Below the pieces are notes generated by a model, which worked only from the letters and a program-made list of their open reading frames with translations, was not told the origin of the DNA and ran no database searches. A program made the translations under genes and the position numbers. 39,407 nt of DNA from Streptomyces chilikensis (GTDB lineage: Bacteria > Actinomycetota > Actinomycetes > Streptomycetales > Streptomycetaceae): assembly GCF_001642695.1 (NCBI RefSeq), contig NZ_LWCC02000005.1, forward strand, positions 4,375,525-4,414,931, written 5' to 3'. Positions 32,101 to 39,407 of this stretch are shown here, in pieces. Position 1 is the first letter of the stretch; every line of letters begins with the position of its first letter.

Positions 32101-33164
32101 GTCCGCCCCCTCGGAGCGGGGGAGCCGGCCGGGGCCGAGGCGCCGCGCAGGCGGCGCAGGGCCAGCTCCTCGGCGGCCCGGGCCGGGGTCCGGCCGTGGC
32201 GGTGCGCGGTGTCCAGCAGCTCGTCGACCGTGGTCCCGATGGCGAGGACGCGCGCCTGGGCCCGGTCGGCGCCGACGCGGTGGAGTTCGGTGCTGACGGC
32301 GTTGATGACTCCGCCCGCGCTCACGACGTGGTCCGGCACCCACACGATGCCGCGGTGATGCAGCAGGTCGGCGACGTCCGGTGAGGCGAGCTGGTTGTTC
32401 GCCGGTCCGACCACGGCACGGCAGCGCAGCTCCGGCACGGTCTGCTTGGTCAGGACGGATCCGAGAGCCGCCGGGACGAGGATGTCCACGTCCGCGGCGA
32501 GGATCCCGTCGGGCGGGCACCAGAGGGCGCCGAGCTCGTCGGCGATGCCGCGTCCGGCCGGGTCGATGTCGGTGACCGTCAGGGCGGCCCCCTCCGCGGC
32601 CAGGAGGCGGGCAAGGCCGGCGCCGACGCGCCCCAGCCCCATCACGGCGAGACGGAGGCCCTTCATGCTCGCCGTGCCGTACAGCCGTCGGCCGACGGCC
32701 CGCAGCGCGGCAAGGCTCCCCCGCGCGGTGTGCGGGGACGAATCGCCACTGCCGCCCAGGCGCGCCGGCCGGCAGAACACGTACGGGGTGGTTTCCCCGA
32801 TCAGCGCCATGTCGTCCGGGCCGGTGCCGACATCCGGTCCCGTGGCGTACCTCCCGCCGAGCGAAGCGATGACGTCCGCCACGTCCCGCAGCACGTCGCG
32901 GCGCCGACGGGGGTCGAGCTCCCCCCTGCCGGGCAGGACCACGACGGTCTTGCCTCCGCCGCCGGGCAGCCCGGCCACCGCGAACTTGGCGGTCATGGCG
33001 GCCGACAGGCGCAGGGCGTCGGCGAGGCCGTCCCGCCAGTCGGGGTAGTGCCAGAGCCGGAGACCGCCGGCGGCCGGACCGAGCGCCGTGGAATGAATGG
33101 CCACCATCACCGGAAGCCCTGAACGCTCACCCGTGTGAATGACGACCTGCTCGTGGTGCAGCAT
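32088..33164 (-). CDS. Glu/Leu/Phe/Val dehydrogenase family protein
   Basis: A 358-residue NAD-dependent amino-acid dehydrogenase. VAIHSTALGPAAGG is the family opening; Lys60 and Lys72 in MTAKFAVAGLPGGGGKTVVV are the substrate and catalytic lysines; TGPDVGT carries the conserved Asp111; VMGLGRVGAGLARLL is the Rossmann motif and VVGPANNQLASPDV and VPDHVVSAGGVIN are family signatures. It deaminates a branched-chain or aromatic amino acid to the keto acid, feeding branched fatty-acid or polyketide precursors. It is shorter and diverged from the usual streptomycete valine dehydrogenase, and the substrate is not proven. The ATG has GGAAGGA 7 bases upstream. An Lrp-type regulator is divergent. Confidence 0.88.
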   Translation of the reverse strand: MLHHEQVVIHTGERSGLPVMVAIHSTALGPAAGGLRLWHYPDWRDGLADALRLSAAMTAKFAVAGLPGGGGKTVVVLPGRGELDPRRRRDVLRDVADVIASLGGRYATGPDVGTGPDDMALIGETTPYVFCRPARLGGSGDSSPHTARGSLAALRAVGRRLYGTASMKGLRLAVMGLGRVGAGLARLLAAEGAALTVTDIDPAGRGIADELGALWCPPDGILAADVDILVPAALGSVLTKQTVPELRCRAVVGPANNQLASPDVADLLHHRGIVWVPDHVVSAGGVINAVSTELHRVGADRAQARVLAIGTTVDELLDTAHRHGRTPARAAEELALRRLRGASAPAGSPAPRGRTWEI

Positions 33165-33230
33165 GCGACCGTCCTTCCTGCATCGGTTCGGTTGTCGGAC
33201 GTCATGCTGCACGGCCGGTGCGGGGATCCG

Positions 33231-33271
33231 GGCAACGACCGAACACCTGACTGAAGTTGGGTACGGTTGCC
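33231..33271. promoter_or_regulatory. Divergent promoter region with a 6-bp dyad
   Basis: GGCAAC (33231-33236) and GTTGCC (33266-33271) are inverted 29 bases apart in the 111-base region between the dehydrogenase and Lrp genes. TACGGT (33262-33267) is a probable -10 for the Lrp gene, ending eight bases before its ATG. The spacing fits a DNA-wrapping Lrp-type regulator, but this is tentative. Confidence 0.4.
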
Positions 33272-33275
33272 GGTC

Positions 33276-33743
33276 ATGGACGAACTTGATTCGGCGATCG
33301 TCGGACTTCTCCAAACGAATGCGCGGACGTCCAACCGGGAGCTGGCCCGGCGGCTCGGCATCGCCCCCTCGACCTGCCTGGAGCGGGTCCGGGCGCTCCA
33401 CCGGCGGGGCGTCATCCGCGGTTACCACGCCGACATCGACCCCGCGGCCCTGAACCGCAGCGTGCAGGCGCTCGTGTCGGTTCAGGTGCGCCCGCTCAGT
33501 CGCGGCGTCATCGACGCCTTCAAGAACTTCGCCAGCGGCCTGCCGGAAGTGCTCCATGTGTTCGTGCTCTCCGGAGGCGACGACTTCCTCCTGCACGTGG
33601 CGGTGCAGGACCTCGAGCACCTGCACGCCTTCCTGACCGACCGGCTCAGCAAGCGCGGTGAGATCACCGGATTCCGCACGTCCGTGGTCTTCCAGCAGGT
33701 GAGCACCACCGCCCCCGCCCGCCTGCCCGCGCCCGGCGGGTGA
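33276..33743 (+). CDS. Lrp/AsnC family transcriptional regulator
   Basis: A 155-residue protein. Residues 1-60 are the AsnC winged HTH (MDELDSAIVGLLQTNARTSNRELARRLGIAPSTCLERVRALHRRGVIRGY), followed by the RAM ligand-binding domain (ALVSVQVRPLSRGVIDAF...VLHVFVLSGGDDFLLHVAVQDLEHLHAFL). It very likely controls the divergent amino-acid dehydrogenase and binds an amino acid as effector. The ATG at 33276 may be used in a nearly leaderless mRNA; a TTG or ATG further up is less likely. Confidence 0.93.
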   Translation: MDELDSAIVGLLQTNARTSNRELARRLGIAPSTCLERVRALHRRGVIRGYHADIDPAALNRSVQALVSVQVRPLSRGVIDAFKNFASGLPEVLHVFVLSGGDDFLLHVAVQDLEHLHAFLTDRLSKRGEITGFRTSVVFQQVSTTAPARLPAPGG

Positions 33744-33873
33744 GCCCGGACGGGCGTCGTCCTGCCGAGGAGGCCGACGATCCACCCGTGCGGCCGTGCC
33801 GTGGCATCGTGGTGGCGACGATCAGCGGAGACTGTGCCGCGGCCCCGGTGCCGCGGGAGACGGAGGTGCGTCG

Positions 33874-34362
33874 GTGACTTCTTCCTCGATGCCGAGCCGC
33901 CCACCCGTGGTGGGCGTCGGCGCGGTCCTGCTGCGGCCGGACGGCCGTGTCCTCCTCGGCCACCGTGTGAAGCGGGGCGAGCCCGCCTCCTGGTGCCTGC
34001 CCGGCGGCCATCTCGAACCGGGGGAGAGCTGCGAGGCGGCCGCCGTGCGGGAGATCGCCGAGGAGAGCGGGATCCACGAGGTGCGGGACGCGCGGGTGTT
34101 CGCGTTCGCGCTGGACGACGTCGCGGACCGCGTCCACCTCACCGCCGGTGTGCTCGTACGCACGGTGTCGGACGCTCCGGCGGCCTCCCTCACCGAACCG
34201 GACGTCTTCGCGCGGTGGATCTGGGTCTCGCCGGCCGAGCTGCCGGCCTCGCTGTTCCCCGCCAGCGCGGCGCTCATCGCGGCATGGCGGGGGACACCGG
34301 CGCCGGACGGCTGGACGCTGTACCCGGCTTCCGGGGCCGTCGTCCCGGCCGGCGGCCGCTGA
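33874..34362 (+). CDS. Nudix hydrolase
   Basis: A 162-residue Nudix protein. The complete Nudix box GX5EX7REUXEEXGU spans residues 45-67 (Gly45, Glu51, Arg59-Glu60, Glu63-Glu64, Gly66). WCLPGGHLEPGES before and in the box is typical of MutT/NUDT15-like enzymes that hydrolyse (d)NTPs, oxidised nucleotides or CDP-choline-type compounds. GTG with CGGAGG 7 bases upstream sets the start. It converges with the alpha/beta hydrolase gene with 12 bases between stops. Confidence 0.93.
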   Translation: MTSSSMPSRPPVVGVGAVLLRPDGRVLLGHRVKRGEPASWCLPGGHLEPGESCEAAAVREIAEESGIHEVRDARVFAFALDDVADRVHLTAGVLVRTVSDAPAASLTEPDVFARWIWVSPAELPASLFPASAALIAAWRGTPAPDGWTLYPASGAVVPAGGR

Positions 34363-34374
34363 CCCGCCCGCTCC

Positions 34375-35193
34375 TCAGGCCACCGGACCGGGGACATGCG
34401 TCCGGAGGAAGTCCAGCAGGACCCGGTTGAAGCGTTCCGGCTGCTCGGCCCCGGGGAGGTGCCCGGCACCCTCGACGACGCTCAGGGTGGCGTGCGGGAC
34501 GAGGCGGCCGATGGCCTCGGCGTCGGCGACCGTGGTGTAGACGTCGTCCGCACCGACGACGATCAGCACCGGGCACCGGGTGGCCGCGAGCGTCTCGCGG
34601 TAGTCGGGGCGTTCGGCCCGGCCGCGCAGAGCGGCCGCGGCACCGCGGGGATCGGTGGCACGCATCATGGCCAGGACGTGTGCGGCGACCCCGGGCAGCG
34701 CGGTGACGTTGTAGGAGGCCAGCATCTTGTCGATGACCTCGTCCGCGTAGCCGGCCATGCCGTCGGAGAGCAACCGGTCGGCCAGCCGATTGCGGAACGC
34801 CTTGCCCTCGGCGGTCTCGGCCGGCGCCGAGGTGTCCGACAGGACGAGAGCGCGGACCCGGCGGGCGTACCGGCGCTGCATCTCCATGGCGATCTGACCG
34901 CCCATCGAGACGCCGCCGACCACCGCCTGATCGATGCCGAGCAGGTCCATGAGACCGGCCAGGTCGTCCGCGAAGCCGGACAGGTACACCTGGCCGGGAG
35001 TGACGTCGCTGTCGCCGTAACCGCGCAGGTCCGGGGTGACGACCCGGTAGCCGGCCGCGGCCAGCGCGCCGCTCTGCGGAGCCCACAGGGTGCGGTTGAA
35101 GGGGTGCCCGTGGATCAGCAGGACCGGCAGCCCCGTCGAAGGGCCGGTGTCGTCGTAGTGGAGTGTGGCGCCGTTCACCGTCGCCCGGCTCAT
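34375..35193 (-). CDS. Alpha/beta hydrolase
   Basis: A 272-residue protein. The oxyanion-hole HG is in LLIHGHPFNRTLW (about 27-37), DLRGYGDSD is typical, the nucleophile Ser96 is in GVSMGG, the acid is Asp216 or Asp217 in VGADDVY and the base is His245 in GAGHLP. The overall pattern resembles the 3-oxoadipate enol-lactonase or chloroperoxidase-like group; the substrate is unknown. The ATG has GGGAGG 5 bases upstream. It is divergent from the gamma-glutamyltransferase family gene. Confidence 0.9.
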   Translation of the reverse strand: MSRATVNGATLHYDDTGPSTGLPVLLIHGHPFNRTLWAPQSGALAAAGYRVVTPDLRGYGDSDVTPGQVYLSGFADDLAGLMDLLGIDQAVVGGVSMGGQIAMEMQRRYARRVRALVLSDTSAPAETAEGKAFRNRLADRLLSDGMAGYADEVIDKMLASYNVTALPGVAAHVLAMMRATDPRGAAAALRGRAERPDYRETLAATRCPVLIVVGADDVYTTVADAEAIGRLVPHATLSVVEGAGHLPGAEQPERFNRVLLDFLRTHVPGPVA

Positions 35194-35345
35194 CAGGCCT
35201 CCCTGCAGGGGCAGTCGGGATCGTCGCGGCACAGTACACCCTTCCCGTCGCCCCCTCGCCGACCGGCCCGTCGATCGCTACACTCACACCCGCCCGGGCC
35301 GGGGGCGAAGGGCGCACGGCGACCGGCAGCGAGGTGAGAGGCCCT

Positions 35346-37142
35346 GTGTTCACCACCCGACCCACCCTCCAGGGAACCTTCGGCATGGTGTCGTCCACCC
35401 ACTGGCTCGCCTCGCAGTCGGCGATGGCGGTGCTGGAGGACGGCGGCAACGCCTACGACGCGGCGGTGGCGGCCGGGTTCGTGCTGCACGTCGTGGAGCC
35501 GCACCTCAACGGTCCGGCCGGCGAGGTGCCGATCATCCTGGCGCCCGCCGGGGGAGAGGTGCGGGTGCTGTGCGGCCAGGGCGTCGCGCCCGCCGCGGCG
35601 ACGGTGGCGCACTACCGCGGCCTCGGGCTCGAACTCGTGCCGGGCACCGGCCCGCTGGCCGCGGCCGTGCCCGGGGCGTTCGACGCCTGGATGGTGCTGC
35701 TGCGCGACCACGGAACCAAGGAGCTCGCCGACGTCCTGCAGTACGCCATCGGATACGCCGAGGACGGCCACCCTCCCGTGGAGCGGATGGCGCAGACCGT
35801 GGAGACGGTGCGGGAACTGTTCGAGGCGGAGTGGACCTCCTCCGCCGAGGTGTACCTCCCCGGCGGTGAACTCCCGCGCCCGGGAACCCTGTTCCGCAAC
35901 CCGGTGCTCGCCGCCACCTGGCGACGGCTGCTCGCCGAGGCCGGCGCGTCCGGCGGCGACCGGGTCGCCCGCATCGAGAGGGCCCGCGAGACCTGGCGCT
36001 CCGGGTTCATCGCCCGCGCCCTGCTCGGGCAGTCCGCCCGGCCCACCCTGGACACCAGCGGCGAACGCCACACCGGCCTCCTCACGGCCGAGGACCTCGC
36101 CTCCTGGTCCGCCTCCTACGAGCCTCCGGCGACCTTCGACCGGCAGGGCTGGACCCTCTGCAAGGCGGGTCCGTGGAGCCAGGGGCCCGCCTTCCTCCAG
36201 CAACTCGCTCTCCTTCCCGAGAAGTTGCCGCCGTCCGGGTCCGCCGAACACGTCCACCTGCTCATCGAGGGCTGCAAACTGGCGATGGCCGACCGCGAGG
36301 CCTGGTACGGCGACGCCGATCCCGGCCGAACACCGCTCGCCGACCTGCTCTCCGCCGGATACAACGCCGAACGCCGCCGGCTGATCGATCCCGCCGAGGC
36401 GTCCCGGGAACTGCGCCCCGGCAGCCCCGGGGGCCGCCCCCCGCGCCTGGCCGCGCAGGCCCGTCTGATCGCCGACGACACCCCTGAGTTCAGCGCCCTG
36501 GGCGTCGGCGAACCCACCGTCGCCCGGGACGGCGGGACCCGCGGCGACACCTGCCACCTCGACGTCGTCGACCGCTGGGGCAACATGATCGCCGCCACCC
36601 CCAGCGGCGGCTGGCTCCAGTCCAACCCGGTCGTCCCCGAGCTGGGCTTCCCGCTCGGCACCCGGCTCCAGATGACCTGGCTCGAGGAGGGCCTGCCCAA
36701 CACCCTCACCCCCGGCCGCAGGCCGCGCACCACGCTCACCCCGTCGCTCGCCCTGCGCGGCGGCGTCCCCGTCCTGGCCTTCGGCACCCCGGGCGGGGAC
36801 CAGCAGGACCAGTGGCAGCTCCACTTCTTCCTCGCCGTCGCCGAACGCGCCGAGGTCCGCGGGGGCCTCGACCTCCAGGGCGCCATCGACGCCCCGAACT
36901 GGCACAACGAGTCCTTCCCCGGCTCCTTCTACCCACGCGGCATGCGCCCCGGCCGGGTCGTCGTCGAGGCGGGCATGGACCCCGCCGTCGTGGAGGAGCT
37001 GCGGCGGCGCGGCCACGACGTCGTGGTGGGGGAGGAGTGGTCGGAGGGACGCCTGTGTGCCGTCGCCCGCGACCCGGGGACCGGGCTGCTGTCCGCGGCC
37101 GCCAACCCGCGGGGGATGCAGGGGTACGCCGTGGGGCGGTGA
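35346..37142 (+). CDS. Gamma-glutamyltransferase family protein
   Basis: A 598-residue Ntn-hydrolase precursor. The large-subunit opening GMVSSTHWLASQSAMAVLEDGGNAYDAAVAAGFVLHVVEPHLNGPAGEVPII and the autoprocessing site GDTCHLDVVDRWGNM, with nucleophile Thr402, are present, as is the oxyanion-hole segment FGTPGGDQQDQW. It cleaves itself to a two-chain enzyme before Thr402. The missing signal peptide and the divergent oxyanion block place it in the cytoplasmic, hydantoinase/cephalosporin-acylase-like group rather than in classic secreted GGT, so it need not act on glutathione. GTG at 35346 is the start; the ribosome binding site GAGAGG is modest. TACACT at 35279-35284 is a possible -10. A terminator overlaps the stop codon. 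Confidence 0.87.
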   Translation: MFTTRPTLQGTFGMVSSTHWLASQSAMAVLEDGGNAYDAAVAAGFVLHVVEPHLNGPAGEVPIILAPAGGEVRVLCGQGVAPAAATVAHYRGLGLELVPGTGPLAAAVPGAFDAWMVLLRDHGTKELADVLQYAIGYAEDGHPPVERMAQTVETVRELFEAEWTSSAEVYLPGGELPRPGTLFRNPVLAATWRRLLAEAGASGGDRVARIERARETWRSGFIARALLGQSARPTLDTSGERHTGLLTAEDLASWSASYEPPATFDRQGWTLCKAGPWSQGPAFLQQLALLPEKLPPSGSAEHVHLLIEGCKLAMADREAWYGDADPGRTPLADLLSAGYNAERRRLIDPAEASRELRPGSPGGRPPRLAAQARLIADDTPEFSALGVGEPTVARDGGTRGDTCHLDVVDRWGNMIAATPSGGWLQSNPVVPELGFPLGTRLQMTWLEEGLPNTLTPGRRPRTTLTPSLALRGGVPVLAFGTPGGDQQDQWQLHFFLAVAERAEVRGGLDLQGAIDAPNWHNESFPGSFYPRGMRPGRVVVEAGMDPAVVEELRRRGHDVVVGEEWSEGRLCAVARDPGTGLLSAAANPRGMQGYAVGR

Positions 37143-37153
37143 GCGCCCCACGG
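37129..37153 (+). terminator. Terminator hairpin spanning the stop codon
   Basis: Perfect 10-bp arms CCGTGGGGCG (37129-37138) and CGCCCCACGG (37144-37153) enclose the 5-base loop GTGAG, which contains the TGA stop of the gamma-glutamyltransferase family gene. Confidence 0.8.
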
Positions 37154-37189
37154 CGCGGCGGCGCCGCCGGTGCGGACACGAGCAAGGCT

Positions 37190-37213
37190 CATTGTCAGAT
37201 AACAGCAACAATG
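37190..37213. promoter_or_regulatory. AT-rich inverted repeat upstream of the oxidoreductase gene
   Basis: CATTGT (37190-37195) and ACAATG (37208-37213) flank CAGATAACAGCA. It is the most AT-rich spot in the 244-base gap and is likely a regulatory or promoter site; TATCCT at 37342-37347, about 40 bases before the start codon, is a possible -10. Confidence 0.35.
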
Positions 37214-37386
37214 CGCCCTCAGTCCGGCCGGCGCCCGGTGACCGCCGTGCACCCGTCGCCGCCGGCCCGGCGGGGCGGGAGGGCGGCGCTCGATGACGGC
37301 CGGTCAACGGAGCCCGCCTCCGCCCCGTGTCGGCGCGGCGGCCTATCCTGATCACCAGGAGGACACCGCCGACGAAGGAGTCCGAG

Positions 37387-38817
37387 GTGCCGTCGACATC
37401 GATACTCGACGCGGTCGTGGTGGGCGCGGGACCGAACGGGCTGACGGCTGCCGTCGAGCTGGCCCGGCGCGGGTTCTCGGTCGCCGTGTTCGAGGCGCGT
37501 GACGCGGTGGGCGGGGGAGCGCGCACCGAGGAGCTCACGCTGCCCGGTTTCCGGCACGACCCGTGTGCCGCCGCCCATCCGCTGGGCATCGGTTCGCCCG
37601 CGTTCCGGGCCATGCCGCTGGACCGGTACGGGCTGGAGTGGGTGCACGCCCCGCTGCCGATGGCCCACCCCTTCCCGGACGGCACCGCCGCCGTGCTCTC
37701 CCGGTCCGTCGCCGAGACGGCGGCCTCCTTCGGCCCCCGGGACGCGGGCGCCTACCGGCGGCTGGTGGAGCCGCTGCTGCGGAACTGGGACACGCTGGTC
37801 CGCGACTTCATGTCGCTGCCGCTCAGCGCCCTGCCGCGCGATCCGGTCACCCTCGCCCGCTTCGGCCTCGTCGGGCTGCCCCCGTCGACCTGGCTGATGC
37901 GGCGCTTCCACGACGAGCGGTTCAAGGCGCTCTTCGCCGGCCTGGTGGCCCACGTGATGGCCCCGCTGGGCGGGCCGGCCACCGGCGCGGTCGGCCTGGT
38001 CTTCGCCCTGGCCGCGCACGCCCGCGGCTGGCCGTTCGCCCGCGGCGGCTCGCAGGCGATCTCCGACGCGCTGGCCGCCTACCTCGCCGACCTCGGCGGC
38101 GTCGTGCACACCGGCTACGAGGTCAAGCGCCTCGACGACCTGCCGCCCGCCCGCGCCTACGTCTTCGACACCTCGCCGACCGCGCTCGCCCGCATCGCCG
38201 GACTGGGCAACGCCTACCGGGACTACCGGTACGGCGCCGCCGCCTTCAAGATCGACTACGCGCTGGACGGCCCCGTGCCGTGGACCGCGCCCGAGGCCCG
38301 GCGGGCCGGAACGGTCCAGGTCGGGGCGAGCGCGGCCGAGATCGGCGAGGCCCTGAACGCGGCCTCCCGCACGGAGCACGCGCCGGACCGTCCCTTCCTG
38401 ATCACCACCCAGCCGGGCGTCGCCGACCCGAGCCGCGCCCCCGAGGGCAAGCACGTCTTCTGGGCCTACGGCCACGTCCCCAACGGCTGGACCGGCGACC
38501 TCACCGACGCCGTCGAACGCCAGCTGGAGCGGTTCGCCCCCGGCTTCCGCGACCGGGTCCTCGCCCGCGCGGTCAGCGGCCCCGCCGAGCTCGCCGCCCG
38601 CAACGCCAACTACGTCGGCGGCGACATCGCCTGCGGCTCGGCCTCGGGGCTGAGGCTGATACTGCGGCCCGGCATCACGCTCCACCCGTACCGGACCCGG
38701 CACTCCGCGGTCTACCTGTGCTCCTCCGCCACCCCGCCCGGGCCCGGCGTCCACGGCATGTCCGGCCACAACGCGGCGAAGGCCGTCTGGCGCGAGCTGA
38801 GGAGGAACAGCCGGTGA
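37387..38817 (+). CDS. FAD-dependent oxidoreductase of the phytoene desaturase-like family
   Basis: A 476-residue flavoprotein. The dinucleotide-binding motif [20 protein letters not shown] with the following [16 protein letters not shown] is at about residues 9-48, and the C-terminal FAD motif [18 protein letters not shown] is at the end. [30 protein letters not shown] is the second FAD strand. It belongs to the NAD(P)/FAD-dependent oxidoreductase group related to phytoene desaturase and retinol saturase; there are no carotenoid genes nearby, so the substrate is unclear. GTG start with AAGGAG 7 bases upstream. Its TGA overlaps the GTG of the macrodomain gene by four bases. Confidence 0.88.
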   Translation: MPSTSILDAVVVGAGPNGLTAAVELARRGFSVAVFEARDAVGGGARTEELTLPGFRHDPCAAAHPLGIGSPAFRAMPLDRYGLEWVHAPLPMAHPFPDGTAAVLSRSVAETAASFGPRDAGAYRRLVEPLLRNWDTLVRDFMSLPLSALPRDPVTLARFGLVGLPPSTWLMRRFHDERFKALFAGLVAHVMAPLGGPATGAVGLVFALAAHARGWPFARGGSQAISDALAAYLADLGGVVHTGYEVKRLDDLPPARAYVFDTSPTALARIAGLGNAYRDYRYGAAAFKIDYALDGPVPWTAPEARRAGTVQVGASAAEIGEALNAASRTEHAPDRPFLITTQPGVADPSRAPEGKHVFWAYGHVPNGWTGDLTDAVERQLERFAPGFRDRVLARAVSGPAELAARNANYVGGDIACGSASGLRLILRPGITLHPYRTRHSAVYLCSSATPPGPGVHGMSGHNAAKAVWRELRRNSR

Positions 38818-39332
38818 CCGCGGACACCCGGATCACCCTGGTGCGGGGCGACATCACGCGGCAGTCCGTCGACGCCGTCGTCAACGCGGCCAACTCCTCC
38901 CTCCTGGGCGGCGGGGGCGTCGACGGCGCCATCCACCGCCGGGGCGGTCCGGAGATCCTCGCCGCCTGCCGTGCCCTGCGCGCCTCCCACTACGGCCGCG
39001 GCCTGCCCACCGGCCAGGCCGTCGCGACGACCGCGGGCCGCCTGGACGCCCGGTGGGTGATCCACACGGTGGGGCCGGTGTTCGACCCGCACGAGGACCG
39101 GTCGGGCCTGCTGGCCTCCTGCCACCGCGAGTCCCTGAGGGTGGCGGACGAACTCGGGGCCCGCACGGTCGCTTTCCCGGCCATCTCGACCGGTGTCTAC
39201 CGGTGGCCCGTCGAGGACGCCGCGCGGATCGCGGTCGAGACGGTCCGTGCCACCGCGACACAGGTCGAGGAGGTCCGTTTCGTCCTCTTCGACGACCGGG
39301 CCCACGAGGCGTTCGCGGCGCGGGTGCGCTGA
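38814..39332 (+). CDS. Macrodomain protein, probable O-acetyl-ADP-ribose deacetylase
   Basis: A 172-residue single macrodomain. [38 protein letters not shown] carries the ADP-ribose-binding Asp and Asn and the flexible Gly-rich loop, and [22 protein letters not shown] the second loop, both as in the YmdB/MacroD-type hydrolases. It would remove ADP-ribose from acetyl-ADP-ribose or from proteins or nucleic acid ends. It starts with GTG inside the last codons of the oxidoreductase gene (GTGA), with GAGGAG upstream, so the two are translationally coupled. Confidence 0.92.
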   Translation: MTADTRITLVRGDITRQSVDAVVNAANSSLLGGGGVDGAIHRRGGPEILAACRALRASHYGRGLPTGQAVATTAGRLDARWVIHTVGPVFDPHEDRSGLLASCHRESLRVADELGARTVAFPAISTGVYRWPVEDAARIAVETVRATATQVEEVRFVLFDDRAHEAFAARVR

Positions 39333-39343
39333 CCGTCCCGTCG

Positions 39344-39399
39344 CCGCCCGCCGCCCGCCGCCCGCCGCCCGCCGCCCGCCGCCCGCCGCCCGCCGTCCG
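39344..39399. repeat. Eight tandem 7-bp repeats CCGCCCG
   Basis: Eight consecutive heptamers CCGCCCG (the last one CCGTCCG) follow the macrodomain gene by 11 bases and reach almost to the window edge. No ORF is supported here. The complementary strand is a run of G2-G3 blocks with potential to form a quadruplex. Confidence 0.95.
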
Positions 39400-39407
39400 C
39401 TCGCGGC

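Overview
The window is about 39.4 kb of very GC-rich DNA. Third codon positions are almost always G or C, GTG starts are common, several transcripts look leaderless, and the gene families (conservon-type kinase, SigE-family sigma factor, F420/LLM oxidoreductase, many exported proteins) are typical of Streptomyces or a close actinomycete. I read 38 standard protein genes, two candidate small ORFs, and no tRNA, rRNA, CRISPR array, transposase or integrase. It looks like stable chromosome with ordinary species-level accessory genes, not a mobile element.

Layout, left to right. 1-2.5 kb: a truncated conservon-type sensor kinase and a FemX-like peptidyltransferase, both on the minus strand. 2.7-6.7 kb: an APH-type phosphotransferase, a small secreted protein preceded by nine 15-bp repeats, then a SigE-family sigma factor with a membrane-anchored partner. 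6.8-13.4 kb: a nucleoside-kinase-like P-loop protein, a methyltransferase, an acyltransferase-3 membrane protein, an orphan N6-methylase-like protein with a fused HTH, an exported collagen-like protein, a small hypothetical protein and a HAD-like protein. 13.8-20.4 kb: a dTDP-rhamnose block, with rfbA-rfbB-rfbD-methyltransferase on plus facing a GT2 glycosyltransferase-rfbC pair on minus; together they can make and transfer a 6-deoxyhexose, probably for a surface glycan.

20.6-26.4 kb: a candidate 46-residue ORF, an EF-G paralogue, an exported beta-propeller, an F420-type oxidoreductase and an exported DUF3558-like protein. 26.5-28.0 kb: a YeeE/YedE sulfur-compound transporter preceded by a 27-codon, cysteine-containing candidate leader ORF. 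28.2-31.5 kb: a lipoate-ligase-family protein divergent from an ArsR-like regulator with a His-rich tail, which is translationally coupled to an MFS transporter; a 54-bp near-palindrome lies between the divergent genes. 31.5-33.7 kb: a DinB-like protein and an amino-acid dehydrogenase, with a divergent Lrp regulator. 33.9-39.3 kb: Nudix hydrolase, alpha/beta hydrolase, gamma-glutamyltransferase family protein, FAD oxidoreductase and a coupled macrodomain protein. The window ends in a 7-bp tandem repeat.

The points most worth a second look are the YeeE leader ORF with its overlapping hairpin, the 54-bp dyad next to the His-tailed regulator, the methylase with an altered catalytic motif, the HAD-like protein lacking the expected lysine, the 15-bp repeat array, and the small ORF plus hairpin in front of the EF-G paralogue. 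All functions are inferred from reading sequence; no database search was run.
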